Shown piece by piece: positions 43,380 through 51,802 of a stretch of 64,000 nt of DNA. Each line of letters opens with the position of its first letter. Position 1 is the stretch's first letter. Where the stretch lies: the NCBI GenBank assembly GCA_050186725.1, contig JBFWYG010000017.1, forward strand, positions 1 through 64,000, read 5' to 3'. Both the position numbers and the translations under genes were made by a program. The notes beneath the pieces are model-generated. The model did not search any database. It was not told where the DNA came from and was given only the letters and a program-made list of their open reading frames with translations. The stretch comes from JADJYF01 sp050186725 (GTDB taxonomy: Bacteria; Pseudomonadota; Gammaproteobacteria; Ga0077536).

Positions 43380-44801
43380 ATGAACGCGCATCACACTCGC
43401 ATCCTCATCGTCGAAGACGACCACGCACTGCGCGAGGCGCTGCTCGACACGGCCTCGCTGGCAGGTTTCGACGCCACCGGCGCGTCCGACGGTCGCGCCG
43501 CGCTGGCGCGCCTGGACGGCGACGACTTCGACCTCGTGATCAGCGACATCCAGATGGAACCGATGGACGGCCACGCGCTGCTGCGCGAGATCCGCAGCCG
43601 CAACCGCGATCTGCCGGTGGTCTTGATGACCGCCTACGAGTCGATCCAGAGCGCGGTCGCGGCGCTGCGCGAGGGCGCGACCGATTACCTGGTGAAGCCA
43701 TTCGAAGCGGAAGTGCTGATCGCGCGCATCGACGACTGGCTGCCGCCCGCGCCCGCGCCGCTGGAAGACGACGTGGTCGCCGTCGACCCGGTGTCGGCCA
43801 AGGTGTTCGAACTGGCGCGCCGCGTGGCGCAGTCCGACGCCTCGGTGATGATCACCGGCGAATCCGGGGTGGGCAAGGAAATCGTGTTCCGTACCATCCA
43901 TCGCCATTCCAACCGCGCGACCCAGACGCCTCTTGCGATCAACTGCGCGGCCATTCCGGACAACATGCTCGAAGCCGTGCTGTTCGGCTACGAGAAAGGC
44001 GCCTTCACCGGCGCCTTCAAGGCTTGCCCGGGCAAGTTCGAGCAGGCGCAGGACTCGAGCCTCCTGCTGGACGAAATCTCCGAGATGCCGCTCGCGCTGC
44101 AGGCCAAGCTGCTGCGCGTGCTGCAGGAGCGCCAGGTGGAGCGCCTCGGCAGCAACAAGATCATCGACCTCGACGTGCGCATCGTCGCCACCACCAACCG
44201 CGATCTGAAACGCGAAGTGGAAGCCGGGCGCTTCCGCGAGGATCTCTACTACCGTCTGAACGTGATGCCGATCCATGTGCCGCCGCTGCGTCAGCGCCGC
44301 GGCGACATCCTGCCGCTCGCGCAGGCCCTGCTGGCGCGCGCCGCCGCGCGCGGCGCGCAGCGCGTGCCGCAGCTCGGCGCGAGCGCGCGGTCGCTGCTCA
44401 TGGCCCACGACTGGCCGGGCAACATCCGCGAACTCGACAACGTCATGCAGCGCGCGCTGATCCTGCACCAGGGCGAGGCCATCGAAGGCCGCGACCTGGT
44501 GTTCGAAACGCTGGGCGGGGCCTTGCCCGAGGCACGCCCGATCTTCGTCGCGAGCGCGCCCAGCGCGCCCGTCGAGGCGGCGGTCGCGGCCGAGGACGAC
44601 GAGCAGGAGCACGAGGACGGCGCCGCCGAGTCCCTGGGCGGAGACCTGAAGGATCACGAGCGTCGCCTCATCCTGAGCGCGCTGGAGGAAGGACGCGGCA
44701 GCCGCAAGTTCGCCGCGCAGAAGCTCGGCATCAGCCCGCGCACGCTGCGCTACAAGCTGGCGCGCCTGCGCGACGCCGGCGTGGCCGTGCCGGAAGTCTG
44801 A
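43380..44801 (+). CDS. fleR: Sigma-54-dependent flagellar response regulator FleR
   Basis: The 473-residue protein has a receiver domain (~1-120) with acidic pocket VEDDH, phospho-Asp in LVISDIQMEPMDGH, Thr in LMTAYES and Lys in YLVKPFE. An AAA+ domain (~140-370) has GESGVGKE, KGAFTGAFKA and SLLLDEISEM. A C-terminal Fis-type HTH reads KFAAQKLGISPRTLRYKL. Phosphorylated FleR switches on class III rod, hook and basal-body operons through sigma-54. The ATG at 43380 has AGGA 9 bases upstream and gives 473 residues, as in P. aeruginosa; an ATG at 43371 is possible. fliE follows after 29 bases. Confidence 0.92.
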   Translation: MNAHHTRILIVEDDHALREALLDTASLAGFDATGASDGRAALARLDGDDFDLVISDIQMEPMDGHALLREIRSRNRDLPVVLMTAYESIQSAVAALREGATDYLVKPFEAEVLIARIDDWLPPAPAPLEDDVVAVDPVSAKVFELARRVAQSDASVMITGESGVGKEIVFRTIHRHSNRATQTPLAINCAAIPDNMLEAVLFGYEKGAFTGAFKACPGKFEQAQDSSLLLDEISEMPLALQAKLLRVLQERQVERLGSNKIIDLDVRIVATTNRDLKREVEAGRFREDLYYRLNVMPIHVPPLRQRRGDILPLAQALLARAAARGAQRVPQLGASARSLLMAHDWPGNIRELDNVMQRALILHQGEAIEGRDLVFETLGGALPEARPIFVASAPSAPVEAAVAAEDDEQEHEDGAAESLGGDLKDHERRLILSALEEGRGSRKFAAQKLGISPRTLRYKLARLRDAGVAVPEV

Positions 44802-44830
44802 CGCGCTGCGTCGTCCCGCGGAGAGTAGCC

Positions 44831-45172
44831 ATGAGCAGCAACACCATCGACGCCCAGGCCGTGCTGGCGCAGATGCGCCTGCTGGCCGCCCGGGCACGCG
44901 GCGTGGACATGCCGCAGGCGGTCTCACCGCTAGAGACCGGCGCGCAGAGCGTCAACTTCGGCGACGCGATGCAAAACGCGCTCGAGTTCGTCAACACCCG
45001 CCAGGTCGAGGCGCGCAACCTGACCGAGCGGTTCGAACAGGGCGACAAGAACATCGACGTCGCGCAGGTGATGGTCGCGATGCAGAAGGCGAGCCTGTCC
45101 TTCCAGGCCGCCACCCAGGTTCGCAACAAGCTGGTGTCCGCCTACCAGGACATCATGAACATGCCGCTGTGA
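44831..45172 (+). CDS. fliE: Flagellar hook-basal body protein FliE
   Basis: The 113-residue protein has the FliE C-terminal signature FEQGDKNIDVAQVMVAMQKA followed by SLSFQAATQVRNKLVSAYQD. FliE joins the MS ring to the proximal rod and is the first substrate of the export gate. A GAGAGTAG ribosome-binding stretch precedes the ATG at 44831. It is the first gene of fliEFGHIJ, 29 bases after fleR; no separate sigma-54 promoter was seen, so it may be read from the fleSR promoter. Confidence 0.93.
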   Translation: MSSNTIDAQAVLAQMRLLAARARGVDMPQAVSPLETGAQSVNFGDAMQNALEFVNTRQVEARNLTERFEQGDKNIDVAQVMVAMQKASLSFQAATQVRNKLVSAYQDIMNMPL

Positions 45173-45204
45173 TGCAGCCGACCACGACACCTTAGAGCAC
45201 GACC

Positions 45205-46965
45205 ATGGCCGAAGCCGCCACATTCAATGCCCAGGCATCCCTGATGCTGTTGCTCCGCCAGGCCGGCGTGCTGGTCGGACTGGCGGCCGCGGTCGCGCTC
45301 GGGCTCTACGTCGCGCTGTGGGCGCGCCAGCCCGAGTACGGCATCCTGTTCGCCAACGTCGAAGCGCGCGACATGTCGCGCGTCACCGAGGCGCTGAACG
45401 CCAATGCCGTGCCCTACAAGCTGTCCGGTGACGGCAGCAGCGTGCTGGTGGCCGCGGACAAGCTGACCGAGACGCGCATGAAGCTCGCGAGCGCGGGCCT
45501 CACGCCCGACAACGGTGAAGGTGGCTTCGAGAAGATGCAGGAGGCGCAGCCCTTCGGCACCAGCCAGTTCCTCGAACAGGCGCGCTACCAGCACGCCATC
45601 GAAGGCGAGCTGTCGCGCTCGGTGGCGCACATCACCAACGTGCGCGCGGCGCGCGTGCACCTCGCGCTGCCCAAGCAGTCGGCCTTCGCGCGCACCAAGC
45701 GCGATCCGAGCGCGTCGGTGATCATCGACTTGTACAACGGCCGCTCGCTCGAGCCGCACCAGGTCGCCGCCATCGCGCAGATGGTGGCGGCCGCCGTGCC
45801 GGGCATGCCGGCCGACAAGGTGACCGTCATCGATCAGCGCGGCAACCTGCTGACCGACAACGACGCCGGGCCCGATGGCCTGATGCTCTCGGCCAAGCGC
45901 TTCGAATACACCCGCACACTGGAGCAGTCCTACATCGATCGCGTCGAGGACATCCTCTCGCCTCTGGTCGGCGCCGACGGCGTGCGCGCGCAGGTCACCG
46001 CGGCGCTCGACTTCACCGACTCCGAGCAGACCCGCGAGAGCTACAACCCCGACCTGCAGGCGGTGCGCAGCGAATCCTCCACCGAGGAGGAACGCAGCGG
46101 CGACGCCGCCAACGGCGTGCCGGGCGCGCTCAGCAACCAGCCGCCGGGGCCGGCCAGTGCGCCGGAGCAGACGGCCGCCGCGGGCGCCGCGGGCCAGGCC
46201 CAGGCCGCCGCGTCGCCGAGCAACAAGCGCAGCCAGATGACCAAGAACTACGAGGTCGATCGCACCATCAGCCACACCAAGGACGCGCTCGGCAACATCA
46301 AGCGCCTGTCGGTGGCGGTGGTGGTGCGCGCGCCGGTGGCGCCGCCGGCGCCGCCGAAGTCGGCCGAGGGCGACAGCGCCGAGGGCGCGGCCGAAGACGG
46401 CAAGCCGGCCGAGGGCGAGGCCGCCGCGCCCGTCGCGCCGCCCAAGCCCGCCGCCTACAGCGAGGAAGAGATCAAGCGCATGACGGACCTGGTCAAGGAG
46501 GCCATCGGTTTCGACGCCGCGCGCGGCGATACGGTGAGCATCACCAGCGCAGAGTTCCAGGTCCCGCCGCCGCCCGAGCCGCTGCCGGAACCGCCCATCT
46601 GGCAGCAGCCCTGGGTGTGGAACCTGGCCAAGCAGGTGGCCGGCGGACTGTTCGTGCTGTTCGTGCTGTTCGGCGTGATTCGCCCGACCGTGAAGTCGCT
46701 GATGAGCAAGCCGCTCAAAGTGGTGGGCGAGGCGGGCGACGTGGCCGCGCTCGAAGGCGCGACGCTCGGTCCCAACGGCCTGCCGGCGCTGCCGGGCGCG
46801 GTGGTCGGCGCCGACGGTCAGCTCGCGCTGCCGGGCGCGGCGGCGGGCGGTGGTCCGCTGACCGTCGCCGCGGAACTCGACCCGAACATCGACTCGGTCA
46901 AGCAATTCGTCAACAGCGATCCGCGCGTCGCCGCGCAGGTCATCAAGGGGTGGGTCGGCGAGTAA
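45205..46965 (+). CDS. fliF: Flagellar MS-ring protein FliF
   Basis: The 586-residue membrane protein has two TM helices: one near the N-terminus (GVLVGLAAAVALGLYVALWA, ~20-40) and one near the C-terminus (QVAGGLFVLFVLFGVI, ~475-492). Between them lie the ring-building motifs, with QPEYGILFANVEARDMSRV, NVRAARVHLALPKQSAF and VTVIDQRGNLLT. A Pro/Ala/Glu-rich low-complexity stretch lies ahead of the second TM (~300-425). The C-terminus ends RVAAQVIKGWVGE, the FliG-binding tail. FliF oligomerises into the basal MS ring around the export gate. Confidence 0.95.
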   Translation: MAEAATFNAQASLMLLLRQAGVLVGLAAAVALGLYVALWARQPEYGILFANVEARDMSRVTEALNANAVPYKLSGDGSSVLVAADKLTETRMKLASAGLTPDNGEGGFEKMQEAQPFGTSQFLEQARYQHAIEGELSRSVAHITNVRAARVHLALPKQSAFARTKRDPSASVIIDLYNGRSLEPHQVAAIAQMVAAAVPGMPADKVTVIDQRGNLLTDNDAGPDGLMLSAKRFEYTRTLEQSYIDRVEDILSPLVGADGVRAQVTAALDFTDSEQTRESYNPDLQAVRSESSTEEERSGDAANGVPGALSNQPPGPASAPEQTAAAGAAGQAQAAASPSNKRSQMTKNYEVDRTISHTKDALGNIKRLSVAVVVRAPVAPPAPPKSAEGDSAEGAAEDGKPAEGEAAAPVAPPKPAAYSEEEIKRMTDLVKEAIGFDAARGDTVSITSAEFQVPPPPEPLPEPPIWQQPWVWNLAKQVAGGLFVLFVLFGVIRPTVKSLMSKPLKVVGEAGDVAALEGATLGPNGLPALPGAVVGADGQLALPGAAAGGGPLTVAAELDPNIDSVKQFVNSDPRVAAQVIKGWVGE

Positions 46966-46983
46966 GCCGCCCGGGGAGCCGCC

Positions 46984-47991
46984 ATGCCAGACGCAGCCAG
47001 CCAACTCGACGGCGCGCAGAAAGCCGCCATCCTGCTCATGTCCATCGGCGAAGGGCCGGCGGCCGAGATCATGAAGTACCTCGGGCCTCGCCAGGTGCAG
47101 AAGATCGGCGTCGCCATGACCAGCCTGGACGTGGTCTCGCCGTCCAACGTCAACACCGCCATTACCGACTTCATCGAGTCCGTGCGCTCGCACACCGGGC
47201 TCGGCATCGGCAACGAGGAATACATCCGCTCGGTGCTGACCAACGCGCTCGGCGAAGAGAAAGCCACCAGCATGATCGACCGCATCCTGCTCGGCGGACA
47301 CACCAAGGGGCTGGAATCGCTGAAGTGGATGGACCCGCGCGCGATCGTCGAGCTGGTGCGCTACGAGCATCCGCAGATCATCGCCATCGTGCTGTCCTAC
47401 CTGGACAGCGACCAGTCGGCCGAGGTGCTGTCGCTGCTGCCGGAGAACACCCGCGCGGACCTGCTCATGCGCGTCGCCACCATGGACGGCATCCAGCCGG
47501 CGGCGATGAAGGAGCTGAACGAGATGCTCGAGCTGCAGCTGCGCGGCGGCGTGGGCGGCCAGCAGTCCTCGCTCGGCGGCATCAAGTGCGCGGCGGAGAT
47601 CCTGAACTACGTCGATCGCAGCGTGGAAGCGAAGATCAACGAGCAGATCACCGAGGCCGACGCCGATCTCGCAACCAAGATCCAGGACCTCATGTTCACC
47701 TTCGAGAACATCGCCGACATCGACGACCGCGGCATCCAGGCGCTGCTGCGCGAGGTCTCGACCGACAACCTGGTGCTGGCGATGAAGGGCTGCGACGACA
47801 CCATCAAGGAGAAGATCTTCAAGAACATGTCGAGCCGCGCGGCCGAGATGCTGCGCGAAGACCTGGAGTCCAAGGGGCCGGTCAAGCTCTCGGAAGTGGA
47901 AGGGGCGCAGAAGGAAATCCTAGGGATAGCCCGCCGCATGGCCGACGAAGGCACCATCAGCCTCGGCGGCTCCGGCGAGCAGATGGTCTAG
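46984..47991 (+). CDS. fliG: Flagellar motor switch protein FliG
   Basis: The 335-residue protein has the N-terminal FliF-binding domain (GAQKAAILLMSIGEGPAAEI), the middle-domain EHPQxxA-type motif YEHPQIIAIVLSYLD and the C-terminal torque domain (MFTFENIADIDDRGIQALLR, charged residues DDR and KEKIFKNMSSRAAEML). FliG converts stator ion flow to rotation. The size is typical (about 335). It starts 18 bases after fliF; fliH follows after 25 bases. Confidence 0.96.
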   Translation: MPDAASQLDGAQKAAILLMSIGEGPAAEIMKYLGPRQVQKIGVAMTSLDVVSPSNVNTAITDFIESVRSHTGLGIGNEEYIRSVLTNALGEEKATSMIDRILLGGHTKGLESLKWMDPRAIVELVRYEHPQIIAIVLSYLDSDQSAEVLSLLPENTRADLLMRVATMDGIQPAAMKELNEMLELQLRGGVGGQQSSLGGIKCAAEILNYVDRSVEAKINEQITEADADLATKIQDLMFTFENIADIDDRGIQALLREVSTDNLVLAMKGCDDTIKEKIFKNMSSRAAEMLREDLESKGPVKLSEVEGAQKEILGIARRMADEGTISLGGSGEQMV

Positions 47992-48016
47992 TGACTGAAC
48001 GGTCGGGAGCAGGCGG

Positions 48017-48676
48017 ATGAGCGAAGTGAACATGGCGCAGATGGCGGGCGACGACGTGGTGGTGACGCGCTTCGAGCTGCCCGACATCGAGGACCTCCTG
48101 GTACGCAACCGCGGCGACGGCGCCGGGGTGCTCACCGCCCGCGAGCTCGAGGCGATCCACAAGCAGGCCTACGCCGAAGGCTTCGACAACGGCCGCGCCG
48201 ACGGTTACCGCGAGGGCCGCGCCCGCGGCGAGGACGAAGTGCAGGCCCGCGCCCGCACCCTGGACAGTCTCGCCCGGCAGCTGGTCCAGCCGCTCGCCGC
48301 GCTGGACGAGGAGATGGTCAGCTCGGTGGCGGAACTCGCGCTGCTCATCGCCCGTCACCTGGTGCGCCGTGAACTCAAGACCGCGCCCGGCGAAGTGATC
48401 GGCGTGGTGCGCGAGACCATGCGCCTGCTGCCCATCGCGAGCCGCGGCACGACGCTGCATCTCAATCCCGACGACGTCGACCTGGTGCGCTCGGCGCTGT
48501 CCATCGACAACGAACAGATCGCCTGGCGCGTGGAGGCCGACCCGCTCATCGCGCGCGGCGGCTGCGTGGTCGAGACCGAGACCTCGCGCATCGACGCCAC
48601 GGTGGAATCTCGCATCGCCGCCATCGCCTCGAAGATGTTCGGCGGCGAGCGCGAGTCGGATCGCGCGCCGGCATGA
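48017..48676 (+). CDS. fliH: Flagellar ATPase regulator FliH
   Basis: The 219-residue protein has the glycine-spaced helical signature AYAEGFDNGRADGYREGRAR (G-x3-G repeats), followed by the V-ATPase E-like C-terminal domain (~100-200; SVAELALLIARHLVRREL, GGCVVETETSRIDATVESR). FliH dimers bind the ATPase FliI and regulate delivery of export cargo. It overlaps fliI by 4 bases (ATGA), indicating translational coupling. Confidence 0.93.
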   Translation: MSEVNMAQMAGDDVVVTRFELPDIEDLLVRNRGDGAGVLTARELEAIHKQAYAEGFDNGRADGYREGRARGEDEVQARARTLDSLARQLVQPLAALDEEMVSSVAELALLIARHLVRRELKTAPGEVIGVVRETMRLLPIASRGTTLHLNPDDVDLVRSALSIDNEQIAWRVEADPLIARGGCVVETETSRIDATVESRIAAIASKMFGGERESDRAPA

Positions 48677-50055
48677 GCGCCGCCGCCCTGCTCGCCACGC
48701 CGCCGGCCGCGCGCTGGCGCCGCGGTCTCACGCCCTATTTCGAGCGCCTGGCCGAGCCGCCGGCAGTGGCGGTGGAGGGCAAGCTGTCGCGCATGGTCGG
48801 CCTGACGCTGGAAGCGGTCGGCTGCCAGGCGGCGGTCGGCGACCGCTGCCGGGTGTACACCGCCGGCGGCGTGGAAGTGGACGCCGAGGTGGTCGGCTTC
48901 GCCGGCGAACGGCTGTTCCTGATGCCGACCGGCATACCGCGTGGGCTGTCACCCAACGCGCGGGTGATCCCGCTTGGCGGCGCCGGCGACGTGGCGGTGG
49001 GCGAGGCCCTGCTCGGACGTGTGATCGACGGCTCAGGCCGGCCGCTCGACGACCGAGGCCCCCTACATTTGAGCGAGTCCCGGCCGCTGTACGGAGAGAT
49101 GATCAATCCCCTGCAACGCGCCGTGATCAGCGAACCCCTGGACGTGGGCGTGCGCTCCATCAACGCGCTCCTGACCGTCGGCCGTGGCCAGCGCATCGGC
49201 CTGTTCGCGCCGTCCGGCGTGGGCAAGTCGGTCCTGCTCGGCATGATGACCCGCTTCACCGACGCCGACGTCATCGTGGTCGGGCTGATCGGCGAGCGCG
49301 GCCGCGAAGTGAAGGAATTCATCGAACAGATCCTGGGCGAGGAGGGCATGTCCCGCGCGGTGGTGGTGGCCACCCCGGCCGACAATCCGCCGCTCATGCG
49401 CATGCATGGCGCGGCCATGGCGACCAGCATCGCGGAGTACTTCCGCGACACCGGTCGCCACGTGCTGCTGCTGATGGATTCGCTGACCCGCTACGCGCAG
49501 GCCAACCGCGAGATCGCACTCACCATCGGTGAGCCGCCCGCGACGCGCGGCTTCCCGCCGTCGGTGTTCGCCCGGCTGCCGCAGCTGGTCGAGCGCGCCG
49601 GCATGGGCATCGGCGGGCGCGGCTCGATCACGGCGTTCTACACCGTGCTGTCCGAGGCCGACGATCCCAACGACCCCGTGTCCGACTCGGCGCGCGCGAT
49701 TCTCGACGGGCACATCGTGCTGTCGCGCCGTCTCGCGGAGCGTGGTCTCTATCCCGCCATCGACATCGAGGCCTCCATCAGCCGCGTGATGAGCCAGGTG
49801 GTGCCGGACGAGCAGCTGCGCTACGCGCGCACACTGCGCCACTTCTACTCGCTCTACGAGCAGAACGCGGATCTCTTCAACGTCGGCGCCTACCAGCGCG
49901 GCGCCAATCCCGAACTCGACAGCGCGGTGGCCCTGCGCCCCGCGATCCTGGATTTCCTGCGTCAGGACCGCACCGCCGCGGTCAACTACGCCGACGCCGT
50001 CGGCGCGCTCGCGCGCGTCACCGGCGCGCCCGCGGCCGACGCCGCCAAGCACTGA
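48673..50055 (+). CDS. fliI: Flagellar export ATPase FliI
   Basis: The 460-residue F1-beta-like ATPase has Walker A FAPSGVGKSVLLG, the catalytic Glu region GLIGERGREVKEFIE, and Walker B with RHVLLLMDSLTRYAQANREI. A substrate-proximal block reads GGRGSITAFYTVLSEADDPN. It energises type III export of flagellar proteins, regulated by FliH and FliJ. The length is typical. fliJ starts 8 bases after its stop. Confidence 0.96.
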   Translation: MSAAALLATPPAARWRRGLTPYFERLAEPPAVAVEGKLSRMVGLTLEAVGCQAAVGDRCRVYTAGGVEVDAEVVGFAGERLFLMPTGIPRGLSPNARVIPLGGAGDVAVGEALLGRVIDGSGRPLDDRGPLHLSESRPLYGEMINPLQRAVISEPLDVGVRSINALLTVGRGQRIGLFAPSGVGKSVLLGMMTRFTDADVIVVGLIGERGREVKEFIEQILGEEGMSRAVVVATPADNPPLMRMHGAAMATSIAEYFRDTGRHVLLLMDSLTRYAQANREIALTIGEPPATRGFPPSVFARLPQLVERAGMGIGGRGSITAFYTVLSEADDPNDPVSDSARAILDGHIVLSRRLAERGLYPAIDIEASISRVMSQVVPDEQLRYARTLRHFYSLYEQNADLFNVGAYQRGANPELDSAVALRPAILDFLRQDRTAAVNYADAVGALARVTGAPAADAAKH

Positions 50056-50063
50056 GGTGAACC

Positions 50064-50495
50064 ATGACCCGCAGCCAGCGCATGAAACGCATCGTGTCTC
50101 TGAACGAGGTGCAGAAGAGCATCGCCAGCCAGCGCCTCGCCGACAGCCGCGGTCGCCATGATGCGAACCAGAAGAAGCTGAACGACTTCCGTCGCTATCG
50201 CCTGGAATACGGCCGCGCCCTGCAGCAGCCCGGCAACGCCATGACCGTCGCCACCGCGCGCGACACCCGCGTGTTCCTGGACCAGCTCGACAAGACCATC
50301 GCCGCGCTGGAAGCCATGGTCACCCGCTCCGAGCGCGACTGCGAACGCGAACTCGGCGCGTGGAAGAAGGAAGCCCAGCGCGCGAACGTCCTCGGTGACA
50401 TCCTCACGCGCTGCACGCACAGCGAGGAGGCCGACTACGAAGGCCGCCTGCAGCGCGAAATCGACGACCGGCGGGTGGAGAAGGCGGAGCTGTAG
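50064..50495 (+). CDS. fliJ: Flagellar export chaperone FliJ
   Basis: The 143-residue coiled-coil protein has the FliJ pattern of two long helices rich in Arg, Glu and Gln: RQRMKRI-type N-terminus (MTRSQRMKRIVSLNEVQKSI) and C-terminal YEGRLQREIDDRRVEKAEL. FliJ resembles the F1 gamma subunit and shuttles between the ATPase and FlhA. Its TAG stop (50493-50495) is part of the first REP-like element, TGTAGGG, so the repeat supplies the end of the gene. It is the last gene of fliEFGHIJ. Confidence 0.88.
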   Translation: MTRSQRMKRIVSLNEVQKSIASQRLADSRGRHDANQKKLNDFRRYRLEYGRALQQPGNAMTVATARDTRVFLDQLDKTIAALEAMVTRSERDCERELGAWKKEAQRANVLGDILTRCTHSEEADYEGRLQREIDDRRVEKAEL

Positions 50496-50685
50496 GGCGG
50501 GTTTCAACCCGCCATTCAGGTCTTGCATGGCCGATTGAAATCGGCCCTACAACGCACGATCGTTCCGAAGGCACCTTGTAGGGCGGGTTTCAACCCGCCA
50601 TTCAGGTCTTGCATGGCCGATTGAAATCGGCCCTACAACGCACGGTCGTTGCGAAGGCACCTTGTAGGGCGGGTTTCAACCCGCC
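50491..50685. repeat. REP-like array with 86-base period between fliJ and uxs
   Basis: Three A elements, TGTAGGGCGGGTTTCAACCCGCC (50491-50513, 50577-50599, 50663-50685), alternate with two inverted B elements, GGCCGATTGAAATCGGCCCTACA (50529-50551, 50615-50637). The 86-base unit is repeated almost exactly, including the stretches between elements. Each element forms an 8-bp stem. The array lies between convergent genes, where it could act as a bidirectional terminator or mRNA protector. It is not a CRISPR: the intervening sequences are copies of one another. Confidence 0.9.
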
Positions 50686-50692
50686 ATTCGAC

Positions 50693-51664
50693 CTACGGGC
50701 CCAGGCTCGCGAAATACTCGATGGTCTTGGTCAGCCCATCGCGCAGCGCGATGCTCGGTTGCCAGTCGAGAATCTCCTTGGCGCGGGTGATGTCGGGCTG
50801 ACGCTGGCGGGGATCGTCGGTCGGCAGGGGCTCGAACACGATTTCGCTCTTCGAACCCGTCATCTCCACCACCAGCTCCGCCAGCTGGCGGATGGTGAAC
50901 TCGTTGGGATTGCCGAGATTGATGGGGCCGGTGACGTCGGCGGGGCTGTTCATCAGCGCGACGAGTCCACGAATGAGGTCGTCGACGTAGCAGAACGAGC
51001 GCGTCTGGCTGCCGTCACCGTAGAGCGTGATGGGCGTACCGGACAGCGCCTGCACGATGAAGTTGGACACCACGCGGCCGTCGTTCGGATGCATGCGCGG
51101 GCCGTAGGTGTTGAAGATCCGCGCGACCTTGATCGACATGCCGTGCTGGCGGTGGTAGTCGAAGAACAGGGTCTCCGCGCAGCGCTTGCCTTCGTCGTAG
51201 CAGGCGCGCGGCCCGATGGGATTGGTGTGGCCCCAGTAGTCCTCGGTCTGCGGATGGACTTCCGGATCGCCGTACACCTCGCTGGTCGAGGCCTGCAGGA
51301 TGCGCGCCTTGATGCGCTTGGCGAGCCCGAGCATGTTGATCGCGCCGTGCACGCTGGTCTTGGTGGTCTGCACCGGGTCGAACTGGTAGTGGATCGGCGA
51401 GGCCGGGCAGGCCAGGTTGTAGATCTGGTCGACCTCCACGTACAGCGGAAACGTGATGTCGTGGCGCATCAGTTCGAAGTGCGGATTGGGCAGCAGGTGC
51501 GCGACGTTGTCCTTGGCCCCGGTATAGAAGTTGTCGACGCACAGAACGTCGTTGCCAAGGCCGAGCAGGGCCTCGCACAGATGAGAGCCGAGGAAGCCGG
51601 CGCCGCCGGTGACCAGCACGCGGCGACGGGTGGCGGGACGGCGTGACGAATGGGCCATGTGCAT
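50693..51664 (-). CDS. UDP-glucuronate decarboxylase (UDP-xylose synthase)
   Basis: The 323-residue SDR-family epimerase/dehydratase has the NAD-binding VLVTGGAGFLGSHLCEALL, catalytic ASTSEVYGDP and Y-x3-K in RACYDEGKRCAETL. UXS-specific blocks are IYNLACPASPIHYQFDPVQT, KTSVHGAINMLGLAK, NTYGPRMHPNDGRVVSNFI and GDGSQTRSFCYVDDL. It decarboxylates UDP-glucuronate to UDP-xylose for surface polysaccharide or glycan synthesis. It is the only non-flagellar, reverse-strand gene in the flagellar block, inserted between fliJ and fliK. Three ATGs (51679, 51664, 51658) are possible; GGGAG lies inside the longest reading, so 51664 is used. Confidence 0.9.
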   Translation of the reverse strand: MHMAHSSRRPATRRRVLVTGGAGFLGSHLCEALLGLGNDVLCVDNFYTGAKDNVAHLLPNPHFELMRHDITFPLYVEVDQIYNLACPASPIHYQFDPVQTTKTSVHGAINMLGLAKRIKARILQASTSEVYGDPEVHPQTEDYWGHTNPIGPRACYDEGKRCAETLFFDYHRQHGMSIKVARIFNTYGPRMHPNDGRVVSNFIVQALSGTPITLYGDGSQTRSFCYVDDLIRGLVALMNSPADVTGPINLGNPNEFTIRQLAELVVEMTGSKSEIVFEPLPTDDPRQRQPDITRAKEILDWQPSIALRDGLTKTIEYFASLGP

Positions 51665-51738
51665 GAATCTCCCTTGCATCTAGGTTGAGGGGGGCCGGCC
51701 TCGGCATTGTGGCACGGCGAGCCCCGCCCGCATCGTCG

Positions 51739-51754
51739 TGGCACGGGCCTTGCT
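51739..51754 (+). promoter_or_regulatory. Sigma-54 promoter of fliK
   Basis: TGGCAC-GGGCC-TTGCT is a full match to the -24/-12 consensus; GG (51740-51741) and GC (51752-51753) are 10 bases apart. It lies 48 bases upstream of the fliK ATG, in the divergent fliK-uxs region. It re-starts flagellar transcription downstream of the inserted uxs gene. Confidence 0.85.
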
Positions 51755-51802
51755 GATATCGGCACCAGACCCTCTGGACCACAGTCACAACGGAGTCCCG
51801 TG

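Noticed and set aside
50491..50685. Possible CRISPR array
   Set aside because: The repeats are near-palindromic REP elements in alternating orientation, the spacers are copies of one another, and no cas gene is present.
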